DNA of 64,000 nt, taken from contig NZ_CP075583.1 of assembly GCF_023509035.1 (NCBI RefSeq), positions 3,286,001 to 3,350,000 on the forward strand, written 5' to 3'. A program made the translations under genes and the position numbers. Under the pieces are notes generated by a model. That model did no database searches and had not been told where the DNA came from. It saw nothing but the letters and a program-made list of their open reading frames with translations. Of this stretch, positions 15,861-25,528 are shown piece by piece (position 1 is the first letter of the stretch; every line of letters begins with the position of its first letter). The stretch comes from Janthinobacterium lividum (GTDB lineage: Bacteria > Pseudomonadota > Gammaproteobacteria > Burkholderiales > Burkholderiaceae_D).

Positions 15861-17105
15861 ATGAAAAACGTTCAACAATTTTCCACTCTGCTGAAGCCCC
15901 TGGCTGCCTCGTTGGCGCTGGCAGGACTGGTGGTCGTGAGCCTGGCTGGCTGCGATTCGGCCAACAGCAAGGTGCCCGACGCGCCAGCGGCCGGCGGCCC
16001 GCCCATCTCGGCCGCCGCCGTCATTGAAAAACAGATCACGGAAACCCAGGAATTCTCGGGCCGCCTGGAAGCGATCGAGCGCGTGGAAATCCGCTCGCGC
16101 GTCGGCGGCTTCATCACGGCCGTCAATTTCAAGCCGGGCAGCGAAGTGAAAAAGGGCGAGGTGCTGTTCGTCATCGATCCGCGCCCATTCCAGGCCGAAG
16201 TGTCGCGCGCCGAAGGCACGGCTGCCTCGGCCCGCGCCAAGGCGGAACTGGCCAAGCTGGAACTGTCGCGCGCTGAAAAGCTGCTGGCTGAAAAAGCCAT
16301 CGCCCAGCGCGAATTCGATGAAAAGGCCTCGGGCCTGAAAGAGCTGGACGCCAACGCCCGCTCGGCGCAAGCCGCGTATGAAGCGGCCAAGCTGAACCTG
16401 TCCTATACGCAGGTGCAGGCACCGATCAGCGGCCGTGTCAGCAAGGCGGAAATCACCGTCGGCAACCTGATCGACGCTTCCGCCATCCTCACCTCGGTGG
16501 TGTCGACGGACCGCATCTACGCCAGCTTCGACGGCGATGAAGATACGTATCTGCGCGTGGCCGGCACGGCGCAAAAGGGCACGCCCGTCACCGTCAAGGT
16601 GGGCCTGGCCAACGAAACGGGCTTCCCGCATGAAGGCAAGCTGGAATTCGTCGACAACCAGCTCGACCCGGCCACGGGCAGCGTGCGCATGCGCGCCACC
16701 TTCGCCAACGCCGAGCGCCAGCTGGTGCCTGGCCTGTTCGCGCGCATCCAGCTCGATGGAGGCAATGGCCCGCAGGCGCAAAGCACGGCGCTGTTGATCA
16801 GCGACCGCGCCGTCGGCACGGATCAAAGCCGCAAATATGTGTACGTGGTGGGCGCCGACAACAAGGCCGAATACCGCGCCGTCAAGCTGGGCCCGACCTC
16901 GGACGGCTTGCGCGTCGTACGCGAAGGCTTGAAAGCGGGCGAAAAGATCGTCGTCAACGGCTTGCAGCGCGTGCGCCCCGGCGCGCCCGTGACGCCGCAG
17001 ATGGTCGCCATGGATTTCGACCCGACCGCACCAGTCGCCCCTGCAAAACCTGAAGCAAAAGACGCCAAGATCGCCGCGAAAGCAGCATCGACTTCCAAGG
17101 AATAA
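15861..17105 (+). CDS. RND efflux periplasmic adaptor subunit (AcrA/MexA family)
   Basis: 414 residues. A lipoprotein signal ends at Cys31 (SLAGC). The barrel-sandwich segments (RVEIRSRVGGFITAV and YTQVQAPISGRVSKAEI), the long alpha hairpin between them and the beta-barrel domain are in the normal order. The Lys/Ala-rich tail from about 385 is less typical. It bridges the inner-membrane pump and the outer-membrane channel. The permease gene begins three bases after the stop codon, and all three pump genes form one operon behind the promoter at 15622-15661. Confidence 0.95.
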   Translation: MKNVQQFSTLLKPLAASLALAGLVVVSLAGCDSANSKVPDAPAAGGPPISAAAVIEKQITETQEFSGRLEAIERVEIRSRVGGFITAVNFKPGSEVKKGEVLFVIDPRPFQAEVSRAEGTAASARAKAELAKLELSRAEKLLAEKAIAQREFDEKASGLKELDANARSAQAAYEAAKLNLSYTQVQAPISGRVSKAEITVGNLIDASAILTSVVSTDRIYASFDGDEDTYLRVAGTAQKGTPVTVKVGLANETGFPHEGKLEFVDNQLDPATGSVRMRATFANAERQLVPGLFARIQLDGGNGPQAQSTALLISDRAVGTDQSRKYVYVVGADNKAEYRAVKLGPTSDGLRVVREGLKAGEKIVVNGLQRVRPGAPVTPQMVAMDFDPTAPVAPAKPEAKDAKIAAKAASTSKE

Positions 17106-17107
17106 AC

Positions 17108-20100
17108 ATGAATTTTTCCCGCTTTTTCATCGACAAGCCGATTTTCGCGGCGGTGCTGTCGATCGTCATATTCGTGGCCGGGTTGCTGTCGATATTCGGC
17201 CTGCCCATCTCCGAATATCCTGACGTCGTGCCGCCATCCGTGGTGGTGCGCGCGCAGTACCCGGGCGCCAACCCGAAAGTGATCGCCGAAACCGTGGCCG
17301 CCCCGCTCGAAGAGCAGATCAACGGCGTCGAGAACATGCTGTACATGTCCTCGCAAAACACCTCGGACGGCTCGATGATGCTGACCGTGACCTTCAAGAT
17401 CGGCACCAACGTCGAGCAGGCCGAGACGCAGGTGCAGAACCGCGTGCAGCGCGCCTTGCCGCGCCTGCCCGAGGAAGTGCGCCAGATCGGCGTGACGACC
17501 GTCAAGTCCTCGCCTAACCTGACCATGGTGGTGCACCTGGTCTCGCCAAACAAGCGCTATGACGACATGTATCTGCGTAACTACGCGGTGCTGAACGTAA
17601 AGGACCAGTTGGCCCGTTTGTCCGGCATGGGCGATATCCAGATCTTCGGCGCCGGCGACTACGCGATGCGCATCTGGCTCGATCCGCAAAAGGTAGCGGC
17701 GCGCGGCATGACGGCCAATGACGTCGTCGACGCCATCCGCGAGCAGAACGTGCAAGTGGCCGCCGGCGTGATCGGCGCCTCGCCAGCGAAGAACTCGGAC
17801 TTCCAGCTGACCGTCAATACCCAGGGCCGTCTGCAGACGCCCGAGGAATTTGGCGCCATCATCGTGCGCACGAATGCCGACGGCGCCGTGACGCTCCTGA
17901 AGGACGTGGCGCGCGTGGAAATGGGCGCCAACAGTTACTCGCTGCGTTCGCTGCTGAACAACAATCCGGCCGTCGGCATGGGTATTTTCGAAGCACCGAA
18001 TGCCAACGCGCTGCAATTGTCTTCCGACGTGCGCGCCAAGATGGAGGAACTGAAAAAGACTTCCCGCAAGGCGTGGAATACCGCATCGAGTACGACCCCA
18101 CGCAGTTCGTGCGTTCGTCCATCGAAGCCGTGATCCATACCCTGCTCGAAGCGATTGCCCTGGTGGTGCTGGTGGTGATCATCTTCCTGCAAACCTGGCG
18201 CGCATCGATCATTCCGCTGCTGGCCGTCCCCGTGTCGATTGTCGGTACCTTTGCCGTGATGCTGGGCTTTGGCTTCTCGATCAACACCCTGTCGCTGTTC
18301 GGTCTCGTTCTGGCTATCGGTATCGTCGTCGATGACGCCATCGTGGTGGTGGAAAACGTCGAGCGCAATATCGAGGAAGGCTTGTCGCCGCGCGACGCCA
18401 CCATCCAGGCCATGAAAGAGGTCAGTGGTCCTATCGTCGCCATCGCCCTGGTGCTGTGCGCCGTGTTCGTGCCGATCGCCTTCGTGCCCGGCCTGTCGGG
18501 CGAGTTCTACCGCCAGTTCGCGCTGACCATCGCCATTTCGACGGTGATCTCCGCTTTCAGCTCGCTGACCCTGGCGCCAGCCCTGTCGGCCGCGCTGCTG
18601 AAACCGCACGATGCGCCGAAAGATGCGCTGACGCGCGGCATGGACATGGTCTTCGGCCGCTTCTTCGCCTGGTTCAACCGCTTCTTCGGCCGCGCTTCGC
18701 ACCGCTACGAAGCGGGCGTGAAGGGCGTGTTGGGCCGCAAGAGCGCTTCCCTGGGCGTGTATGCGCTGCTGGTCGTTGCCGCCATCTTCACCTTCAAGTC
18801 CGTGCCGGCCGGCTTCGTGCCAGCGCAGGACAAGCAATACCTGGTGGGCTTTGCGCAATTGCCTGACGCCGCCTCGCTGGACCGCACGGAAGATGTCGTG
18901 CGCCGCATGTCCGACGTCATCAAGTCGGTGCCCGGCGTCGAATCGACCATCGCCTTCCCCGGCCTGTCGATCAACGACTTCACCAATGCACCGAACGCCG
19001 GTATCGTGTTCGCCACGCTGAAACCGTTCGACGAGCGCACTAGCAAGGAATTGTCGGGCGGCGCCATCGCGGCCGAGATCAACAAGCGCCTGGGCGGTAT
19101 CCAGGACGCCTTCATCATGGTCTTCCCGCCACCGCCGGTCAACGGCCTCGGTACCATCGGCGGCTTCAAGATGATGATCGAAGACCGCGGCAACCTCGGT
19201 TACGACGCGCTGTACAACGCCACCCAGGCGCTGGCCGCGAAAGCGTACCAGACGCCGGAACTGGCGGGCGTGTTCTCGGGCTACCAGATCAACGTGCCGC
19301 AGCTGTTTGCCGACGTCGACCGCGTGAAAGCCAAGCAGATGGGCGTGCAGCTGCAAACGATTTACCAGACCTTGCAGATCAACCTCGGTTCGCTGTACGT
19401 GAATGACTTCAACCAGTTTGGCCGCACCTACCAGGTGCGCGTGCAGGCTGATGCCGTGTTCCGTTCGCATGCCCAGGATATCGCGCAGCTGAAGGTCCGT
19501 AATAACAAGGGCGAGATGATTCCCCTGTCGTCGCTGATGCGCGTCAAGGACAGCTATGGTCCGGATCGCGTGCAGCGCTACAACGCCTACGCCGCAGCCG
19601 ATTTCAACGGCGGCGCCGCACCTGGCGTGTCGAGTGGCCAGGCGCAAGTCGCGCTGGAACGCATCGCCAAGGAAGTGCTGCCGCAAGGGATTTCGTATGA
19701 GTGGACAGAGCTGACCTATCAGGACATCTTGTCCGGCAATACGATGATCTATGTCTTCCCGCTGTGCGTGCTGCTGGTGTTCCTGGTGCTGGCTGCCCAG
19801 TACGAAAGCTGGACCTTGCCGCTGGCCGTGATCCTGATCGTGCCGATGTCGATCCTCTGCGCGCTTCTTGGCGTGAAGCTGACCGGCGGCGACAACAATG
19901 TGTTCACCCAGATCGCGCTGTTCGTGCTGGTGGGGCTGGCGTCGAAGAATGCGATTCTGATCGTGGAATTTGCCCGCGAACTGGAAGAGCATGGCCGCAC
20001 CGTCGTGCAAGCGGCGCTGGAAGCGTGCCGTCTGCGTTTGCGTCCCATTCTGATGACGTCGATCGCCTTCATCATGGGCGTGGTGCCCCTGGTGTTCTCG

Positions 20101-20307
20101 CACGGCGCCGGTTCGGAAATGCGCCATGCCATGGGCGTGGCGGTGTTCGCCGGCATGTTGGGCGTGACCTTCTTCGGCCTGTTCCTGACGCCCGTGTTCT
20201 ACGTACTGCTGCGCACCCTGGCGCAGCGTTTTGAGAAAAAACCAGCCACCGTTGCCGCCAAGCCTGTCGCCGCGCCAGCGCTGGACCTGGAAGGAGATAT
20301 ATATTGA
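17108..20307 (+). pseudogene. RND multidrug efflux permease (HAE1 family), interrupted by a one-base deletion
   Basis: A proton-driven drug exporter of about 1066 residues once repaired. The first frame runs from the N-terminal FFIDKPIFA to KMEELKK. After an A5 run at 18053-18057 the protein continues in the next frame as QGVEYRIEYDPTQFV; adding one A restores the reading. Key charged residues of the proton relay are present: the Asp pair in GIVVDDAIVVVEN and Lys in VGLASKNAILIVEF. The conservation on both sides of the break argues for a sequencing error. Confidence 0.93.
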
Positions 20308-21797
20308 AAACCAAGGAAATCATCTGGCGTGTCAAGCCTGTGCTGACCGCCATGGCAGCAGCCGTGCTGCTGGCGGCCTGCGCGGCGCCGGAGTTCAAGC
20401 AGCCGCAGATCGAGACGCCGACGGCGTTCAAGGAAGCGCAAACCTTGCCGGCCGTGCAGACGGCGGCCGACGGCACGCGCTGGAAGCAGGGCGTGCCAGC
20501 CGAGCGCCAGGCGCGCGGCGAATGGTGGCTGGCGTTTAACGATCCGGCTTTGACCAGCTTGATCAATGAAGCCACGCAGGCGAATGCCAACCTGGCTGTC
20601 GCCGCCGCCCGCGTCAAGCAGGCGAGGGCGATTGCCGGCATCGCCGAAGCGGACCGCATCCCGCAGGTGGGCGTGAACGTGGGCGGCCAGCGCAACCGCG
20701 CTTCCGCCGTGTCGCTCAGCTTGCCGAACGGCGCGCCGGTGGCGGCCACGAATGTCTACCAGGCCAACCTGACGGCCAGCTACGAAGTCGATTTGTTCGG
20801 CAGAGTGGCCTCGAATGTCAGCGCCTCGCGCAGCGATGCGCTGGCCGTGGAAGCGACCTACCGCTCGGTGCTGCTGTCCTTGCAGGCCGACGTGGCGCAG
20901 ACGTATTTCCAGCTGCGCGCCACGGACGCCGAACTGGCGACCCTGGAACAGACGGTGCGCCTGCGCGAGGAGAGCGTGCATGTGAATCAGCGCCGCTATG
21001 ACCTGGGCGACATCGGCGAATTCGACCTGTCGCGTGCCCGCACGGAGCTGTCGACGACGCGCGCCGAAGCCATCGGCCTGCAGCGCCAGCGCGCCACCAG
21101 CGAGCATGCGCTGGCTGTCCTGCTGGGCAAGCCGGCCGCCAGCTTCACGGCGGGCGTCAACCCGCTGCAGGATAGCGGCTTCCTGCCCGTGATCCCGGCC
21201 GGCATGCCGTCATCCCTGCTGGAACGCCGTCCCGACATCGCGTCGGCGCAGCGCACCATGGAAGCGTCAAATGCGCGCATCGGCGTGGCGAAATCTGCCA
21301 TGTTCCCGGCCTTGACCCTGAACGCCTCCGGCGGCGGCGCGTCCGATACCTTCTCGGATATCTTCAAGTGGAGCAGCCGCTCCTGGCTGCTGGGCGCCCT
21401 GATGTCGATGCCCATCATCGACGGCGGACGCAATAAAGCTGCCGTGAGCCGCAGCGAAGCGCAGCTGGAAGAGTCGGTGGCGACGTATCGCCAGAGCGTG
21501 CTGGTGGCCTTCGCCGAGGTGGAAGACAACCTGGCCGGCCTGCGCATCCTGTCGGGCCAGACGCAGCAGATCGACGAAGCCGTCGTCTCGGCGCGCCGCT
21601 CGGCCGACCTGGCGCAAAAGCTGTACGACGCGGGCCGTTCCAGCTACCTCGATCTGCTCGACGCGCAGCGCAACCTGGCGGCCATCGAGCGCAACGCCGT
21701 GCAATTGCGCGGCAACCGCGCCGTCACCACGGTGGCGCTGATCCGCGCCCTGGGCGGCGGCTGGGGCGAGACGGAGCCGCAAGTGGCGGCCAACTAG
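20304..21797 (+). CDS. RND efflux outer-membrane factor (NodT/OprM family lipoprotein)
   Basis: 497 residues. The lipobox LLAAC places the lipidated Cys at 26. Two TolC-like repeats follow, each with the long helices of the periplasmic tunnel (SYEVDLFGRV and ERRPDIASAQRTMEA are typical markers). The start is TTG at 20304, overlapping the permease stop (TTGA) with AAGGAG seven bases upstream. It forms the exit duct of the tripartite pump. A strong terminator follows at 21853-21888. Confidence 0.95.
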   Translation: MKTKEIIWRVKPVLTAMAAAVLLAACAAPEFKQPQIETPTAFKEAQTLPAVQTAADGTRWKQGVPAERQARGEWWLAFNDPALTSLINEATQANANLAVAAARVKQARAIAGIAEADRIPQVGVNVGGQRNRASAVSLSLPNGAPVAATNVYQANLTASYEVDLFGRVASNVSASRSDALAVEATYRSVLLSLQADVAQTYFQLRATDAELATLEQTVRLREESVHVNQRRYDLGDIGEFDLSRARTELSTTRAEAIGLQRQRATSEHALAVLLGKPAASFTAGVNPLQDSGFLPVIPAGMPSSLLERRPDIASAQRTMEASNARIGVAKSAMFPALTLNASGGGASDTFSDIFKWSSRSWLLGALMSMPIIDGGRNKAAVSRSEAQLEESVATYRQSVLVAFAEVEDNLAGLRILSGQTQQIDEAVVSARRSADLAQKLYDAGRSSYLDLLDAQRNLAAIERNAVQLRGNRAVTTVALIRALGGGWGETEPQVAAN

Positions 21798-21852
21798 TTT
21801 CCCGGCACTGCGGGCTGGAGTATTCCGGCCCGCGACGCGGGAGCCTGTCAAG

Positions 21853-21888
21853 AACGGCGTCGTGCACAGCACGGCGCCGTTTTTTTTT
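21853..21888 (+). terminator. Terminator of the efflux operon
   Basis: A stem of thirteen pairs with one wobble (AACGGCGTCGTGC with GCACGGCGCCGTT) is followed by an uninterrupted T run. It ends the RND transcript before the fasciclin gene. Confidence 0.92.
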
Positions 21889-21974
21889 GTTTTCTGCAAG
21901 TTGAATCCGTTTGCGGACAGGCCGCGTAAATACTCCTGCAATCACGCAAACGCAGTCATCCAGGAGATATCATC

Positions 21975-22541
21975 ATGCGCACCTTCCTTCCCGCAGCACT
22001 ACTTGTCACCTCCCTCACTTCCATGCTGGCCACCAGCGCCCCCTTTGCCGCCGACATGAGCACCATGGTGGGTGGACAGAGCATGTATCCATCCAAGGAC
22101 ATCGTCGACAACGCCGTCAATTCGGCTGACCACACAACCCTGGTCGCTGCCGTCAAGGCAGCAGGCCTGGTCGACACCCTGAAAGGCAAGGGCCCCTTTA
22201 CCGTGTTCGCTCCGACGAATGCAGCCTTTGGCAAGCTGCCCGCCGGTACCGTCGAGACCCTGGTGAAGCCGGAAAGCAAGGCGACCCTGACGAACATCCT
22301 CACCTACCACGTGGTGCCCGGCAAATACGACTTCAAGGCGCTGGCCAGGGAAATCAAGATGCACGACGGTAAAGCCACCTTGCCCACGGCCAGCGGGGGC
22401 AAGCTGATGTTCGCCATGAACGGCATGCACAACATCGTCGTGATGGATGAGGGCGGCAACAGCGCCAACATCAGCACCTATGACGTGTACCAGTCGAATG
22501 GCGTGATCAATGTCATCGACACGGTGCTGATGCCAAAATAA
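21975..22541 (+). CDS. Secreted fasciclin (FAS1) domain protein
   Basis: 188 residues with a signal peptide (about 1-29, ending APFAA). A single FAS1 domain covers about 45-186 and shows both family motifs: GPFTVFAPTNAAFGKLP and, at the C-terminus, NGVINVIDTVLMP. FAS1 domains take part in adhesion and surface interactions. CAGGAGAT precedes the ATG. It appears monocistronic, bounded by terminators on both sides. Confidence 0.93.
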   Translation: MRTFLPAALLVTSLTSMLATSAPFAADMSTMVGGQSMYPSKDIVDNAVNSADHTTLVAAVKAAGLVDTLKGKGPFTVFAPTNAAFGKLPAGTVETLVKPESKATLTNILTYHVVPGKYDFKALAREIKMHDGKATLPTASGGKLMFAMNGMHNIVVMDEGGNSANISTYDVYQSNGVINVIDTVLMPK

Positions 22542-22550
22542 GAGAACGAA

Positions 22551-22578
22551 AAAAAGACAGGGAAAACCCTGTCTTTTT
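22551..22578. terminator. Bidirectional terminator
   Basis: AAAAAGACAGGG and CCCTGTCTTTTT form a perfect hairpin with A and T runs on opposite sides. It can end both the fasciclin transcript and the convergent Ala/Lys-rich gene pair. Confidence 0.92.
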
Positions 22579-22595
22579 GCTTGGTGCTGCCTCGA

Positions 22596-22859
22596 TTACT
22601 TGGCTGGCGCTGCTGCTGGTGCGGAAGCAGCCGCTGCGGCCGGAGCTGCAGGCGTTGCAGGTGCTGCTTTCTTTGCCTTGTGATGCTTGGCTTTCTTGTG
22701 CGCCGCTGGCTTGACGGCTGCTGCCGGCGCTTCGGCCTTGGCGACAGGGGCGACGACAGGAATCGGTGCCACTGGTGCGACTGGCGCGACGGCTGGGGTC
22801 TGGGCGAAGGCGGCGGTGGCGAACAGGCCGGCGATCAGGGTGGCGATGACTTTTTTCAT
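22596..22859 (-). CDS. Small exported Ala/Lys-rich protein, paralogue 1 (B type)
   Basis: 87 residues. The signal peptide is nearly identical to those of the other four paralogues (start MKKVIATLIAGLF, cleavage after AFA). The mature part is low-complexity Ala, Pro and Val followed by a basic HKKAKHHKAKKA stretch, so it is probably disordered and positively charged. It resembles the E. coli acid-shock protein Asr in general design, but I do not claim homology. It lies 42 bases after paralogue 2, in one transcription unit. Confidence 0.8.
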   Translation of the reverse strand: MKKVIATLIAGLFATAAFAQTPAVAPVAPVAPIPVVAPVAKAEAPAAAVKPAAHKKAKHHKAKKAAPATPAAPAAAAASAPAAAPAK

Positions 22860-22901
22860 TTTAATATCCTTGATGTGTGTGGTCAGTAAAGTGTGTCGGA
22901 A

Positions 22902-23252
22902 TTATTTGGCTGGAGCCGCTTCAGCGGTGGCCGATGCCAGCTTTTCGTCAGCCTTGGCCTTGGTTTTCTTGGCCTTGTGGTGCGCCTTGGCTTTCGTGGT
23001 GGCCGCTTCTGCTTTGGCGCTGGCGACGTCGGTCTTGGCGGCGACCACTGCTTTCGCTTCTTTGGCGTCTGCTTTCACGACGGCTTGCGCTTCCTTGGCG
23101 TCGGCTTTCACGACAGCCTTGGTGTGGGCCGCTTCTACTTTGGCTGGAACCGAGGCTGCTGCTGCGGCATGCGCTGCCGGAGCTGCTGGCGTTTGAGCAA
23201 AGGCAGCGGTTGCAAACAGGCCGGCGATCAGGGTAACAATTGCTTTTTTCAT
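22902..23252 (-). CDS. Small exported Ala/Lys-rich protein, paralogue 2 (A type)
   Basis: 116 residues. After the shared signal peptide (MKKAIVTLIAGLF) the mature chain repeats AVVKADAKEA units (about 45-75), then TTKAKAHHKAKK. The regular spacing of Ala, Lys and Glu predicts a charged, helical or disordered polypeptide in the periplasm. It is almost identical to paralogue 4. It is the first gene of a pair with paralogue 1, and its leader carries the TGTAA box at 23358-23372. Confidence 0.82.
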   Translation of the reverse strand: MKKAIVTLIAGLFATAAFAQTPAAPAAHAAAAASVPAKVEAAHTKAVVKADAKEAQAVVKADAKEAKAVVAAKTDVASAKAEAATTKAKAHHKAKKTKAKADEKLASATAEAAPAK

Positions 23253-23296
23253 GGTGCAGTCCTCAGTGGTGGTTTGTCTGGTATGTCTGTTGGTGC

Positions 23297-23310
23297 CGGG
23301 ATGATTCCCG
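23297..23310 (-). promoter_or_regulatory. Conserved leader hairpin upstream of paralogue 2
   Basis: CGGGA and TCCCG pair around a four-base loop in the leader, 45 bases upstream of the start codon. The whole leader of about 80 bases is nearly identical to that of paralogue 4, including this hairpin, so a role in mRNA stability or translation is plausible. Confidence 0.45.
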
Positions 23311-23357
23311 TGTCACTGAGCATAAAACGCGCCCCCCGACGCTTGCGTTGACGATCA

Positions 23358-23372
23358 TTACAAACGCTTACA
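23358..23372 (-). promoter_or_regulatory. TGTAA-N5-TGTAA box 1
   Basis: On the minus strand TGTAA is repeated with a ten-base period, the geometry of OmpR-family response regulator sites. The same arrangement stands upstream of paralogues 4 and 5. It overlaps the stop codon of the serine hydrolase gene. Confidence 0.6.
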
Positions 23373-24387
23373 TCTGCCTTGCATCCGCCTTCAGGATGGC
23401 TTTCAGGATGTCTTCCGAGCGGCGCTGTCCATAAGCCTTGCCATAGGCGCTCGAGGCGATGCTGACCACCATGCGGCGCGCGGGTATCACGTAGATCTTG
23501 TTGCCGCCATTGCCCGAGGCGAAATGCACGGCGATCTTTTGTCCTCCGATGTCCTGCGTCTTCGCGTACCAGAAATAGCCGTAGCTGTCCGCGTAGCGGT
23601 CCACGGCACCGATGGTCACGCGCGGCGCCAGCGCGGCCTTGATCCAGGTGGCATCGATCACCGTCTTGCCGGCAAATAGGCCGTCGTCCAGCACCATCTG
23701 GCCAATCTTTGCCGTGTCGCGCGCGCGCAGCGACAGATTGCCCTGGCCTTTCGGGTGGTGTGCCACGTCGCGGCCCCAGCTCCAGCGCGTGATACCCAGC
23801 GGCGCGAACAGCGCCCTGGCTGCGTACTCTTCCAGGTCGGCGCCGCTGGCGCTTTCCACCACTCTGCCCGCGATGTACGACCCCAGCGAGTTGTAGCGGT
23901 AGGCGCTGCCCGGCGTTGTGGCAGCCGGTATGGCGCGCACGAAGGCGGCCGGGTCGGGCGCTTCATCGAGCTTGTCTTCATTGCCTGGCGACTGTTCGTC
24001 TTCATCGAAGGCGGCCAGGCCAGAACGCATGGTCAGCAAGTCGTCGAGCAGCACCTTGCCCGCCGGGCTGCCTGCGACTTCGGGCCAGTAGTCGCCCACG
24101 GTTTTTGTTGTCGCCAGCTGGCCGCGCGCCACGGTCGCGCCCACCAGCAGGGCGGTGATGCTCTTGCCGGCCGAACGGATGTCGTGCAGGGTCTCGGCCG
24201 TCTCGCCGTTGTAATAGCGTTCGGCTACAACGGCGCCATCGCGCAGCACGACGACGGCTCGCAAGTCGCCATGGCTGTCGCGGTCCTGGGCTTGCAGGAC
24301 TTGCTCAAGGGAGGCGGGGGTGTCTTGCGCGTTGGCGGCGCAAGGCAGGCACAGGGCGGTAATCAGGAGCAAGGGCAGGTGGCGCAT
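23368..24387 (-). CDS. Exported serine hydrolase (beta-lactamase/class C-like family)
   Basis: 339 residues with a signal peptide (about 1-22, ending AANAQ). The nucleophile motif SxxK is SAGK (SAGKSITALL), and YNS in AYRYNSLGSYIAG is the second motif, as in class C beta-lactamases, DD-peptidases and EstB-type esterases. I chose the ATG at 24387 because a longer frame from 24546 would place 53 residues before the signal peptide. It separates the two duplicated Ala/Lys-rich gene pairs. True beta-lactamase activity is not implied. Confidence 0.87.
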   Translation of the reverse strand: MRHLPLLLITALCLPCAANAQDTPASLEQVLQAQDRDSHGDLRAVVVLRDGAVVAERYYNGETAETLHDIRSAGKSITALLVGATVARGQLATTKTVGDYWPEVAGSPAGKVLLDDLLTMRSGLAAFDEDEQSPGNEDKLDEAPDPAAFVRAIPAATTPGSAYRYNSLGSYIAGRVVESASGADLEEYAARALFAPLGITRWSWGRDVAHHPKGQGNLSLRARDTAKIGQMVLDDGLFAGKTVIDATWIKAALAPRVTIGAVDRYADSYGYFWYAKTQDIGGQKIAVHFASGNGGNKIYVIPARRMVVSIASSAYGKAYGQRRSEDILKAILKADARQM

Positions 24388-24495
24388 GGAATGGGCTTCA
24401 CGGCGATGGTCGGAGTGCCAGTGTCCCTCATGTGCGGCGCTTTGTCGCGCACAAGCTGGCTTGTTCGATGAAGTTTGCATGAAGGCGCGCCATGC

Positions 24496-24518
24496 AAAAA
24501 GGACAGCCGAAGCTGTCC
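24496..24518 (-). terminator. Terminator of Ala/Lys-rich pair 2
   Basis: GGACAGC and GCTGTCC pair across CGAA, followed on the minus strand by five T residues. It ends the transcript of paralogues 4 and 3 before the serine hydrolase gene. Confidence 0.85.
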
Positions 24519-24587
24519 CTGGTACTGCGGGCAAGTGGCCACGCAAGCGCAGACCCGGCGGACGCGCTCCCGTGACGTCGTTTGCGC

Positions 24588-24920
24588 TTACCTTGCTGGC
24601 GCTGCCGGAACGGTTTCCGCCGCTTTTGCCGCATCCGCTTTCACTTTGGCTTTGCTGGCCTTGTGATGCGCCTTGGCCTTGGTGGCTTTGGCATCGGCCT
24701 TGGCGCTGGCCACGTCGGCTTTTGCATCGGCAACGACGGCTGCTTCTTTCGCATCGGCTTTCACGACGGCCTTGGTTTCCTTGGCTTCAGCTTTGACCAC
24801 GGCTTTCGTGTGGGCTGCTTCCGCCTTGGCGGGAACCGACGCTGCCGGGGCGGCAGGGGTTTGGGCGAAGGCTGCGGTAGCGAACAGGCTGGCGACGAGG
24901 GTAGCGATAACTTTTTTCAT
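24588..24920 (-). CDS. Small exported Ala/Lys-rich protein, paralogue 3 (B type)
   Basis: 110 residues, with the signal peptide MKKVIATLVASLF ending at AFA. The mature chain has AVVKAEAKET and AVVKADAKEA units, then KATKAKAHHKASKAK. Overall it is strongly basic and Ala-rich with no defined domain. It follows paralogue 4 by 41 bases in the same unit, repeating the arrangement of paralogues 2 and 1. Confidence 0.8.
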   Translation of the reverse strand: MKKVIATLVASLFATAAFAQTPAAPAASVPAKAEAAHTKAVVKAEAKETKAVVKADAKEAAVVADAKADVASAKADAKATKAKAHHKASKAKVKADAAKAAETVPAAPAR

Positions 24921-24961
24921 TTTATTTTCCTGGCAAGTGGTAAGTGAAGGTATGTCGATGA

Positions 24962-25306
24962 TTACTTGGCTGCTGCTGGCGCGGCTTCAGCGGTGGCCGA
25001 AGCCAGTTTTGCATCGGCCTTGGCTTTCGTGTGCTTGGCCTTGTGGTGGGCCTTGGCTTTCGTGGTGGCCGCTTCCGCTTTGGCGCTGGCTACGTCGGTC
25101 TTGGCGGCGACGACTGCTTTCGCTTCTTTGGCATCCGCTTTCACGACGGCTTGCGCTTCCTTGGCGTCGGCTTTCACGACGGCCTTGGTATGGGCTGCTT
25201 CCACTTTGGCGGGCGCTGCCGGGGTGGCTGCAGGAGCTGCAGGCGTTTGAGCAAAGGCAGCGGTAGCGAACAGGCCGGCGATCAGGGTAACAATTGCTTT
25301 TTTCAT
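24962..25306 (-). CDS. Small exported Ala/Lys-rich protein, paralogue 4 (A type)
   Basis: 114 residues. The signal peptide and most of the mature chain match paralogue 2 nearly residue for residue, including AVVAAKTDVASAKAEAATT. The two genes and their leaders are clearly a recent duplication. It is the first gene of the second pair. Confidence 0.82.
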   Translation of the reverse strand: MKKAIVTLIAGLFATAAFAQTPAAPAATPAAPAKVEAAHTKAVVKADAKEAQAVVKADAKEAKAVVAAKTDVASAKAEAATTKAKAHHKAKHTKAKADAKLASATAEAAPAAAK

Positions 25307-25350
25307 GGTGCAGTCCTCGGTGGTGGTTTGTCTGGTGTGTCTGTTGGTGT

Positions 25351-25364
25351 CGGGATGATTCCCG
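25351..25364 (-). promoter_or_regulatory. Conserved leader hairpin upstream of paralogue 4
   Basis: The same CGGGA-TGAT-TCCCG hairpin as at 23297-23310, at the same distance from the start codon, within a duplicated leader of about 80 bases. Confidence 0.45.
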
Positions 25365-25411
25365 TGTCACTGAGCAGAAAACGCGGCCCGGAAGGTTACG
25401 GTTGACCTTGT

Positions 25412-25426
25412 TTACACTTTCTTACA
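25412..25426 (-). promoter_or_regulatory. TGTAA-N5-TGTAA box 2
   Basis: Two TGTAA repeats with a ten-base period on the minus strand, about 105 bases upstream of the start of paralogue 4. The five bases between differ from those in boxes 1 and 3 while the repeats are invariant, as expected of a protein-binding site. Confidence 0.6.
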
Positions 25427-25474
25427 ATCAGGTGATTTAAACGCCGTTAATGGGTAAAGGCGGCATGAAAATGC

Positions 25475-25500
25475 AAAAAGACAGCCGAAGCTGTCTTTTT
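25475..25500 (-). terminator. Terminator of paralogue 5
   Basis: AAAAAGACAG and CTGTCTTTTT pair across a six-base loop, giving a T run on the minus strand just after the paralogue 5 stop codon. Confidence 0.9.
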
Positions 25501-25528
25501 GTGTCGCGTAGAAAACGCGAGGAGTTGC

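Noticed and set aside
15041..18057. Programmed frameshifting or phase variation at the A5 runs in the hydrolase and RND permease
   Set aside because: Runs of five A without a slippery heptamer and downstream structure are poor candidates, and similar indels occur in C, G and T runs across the window, so an error explanation is simpler.
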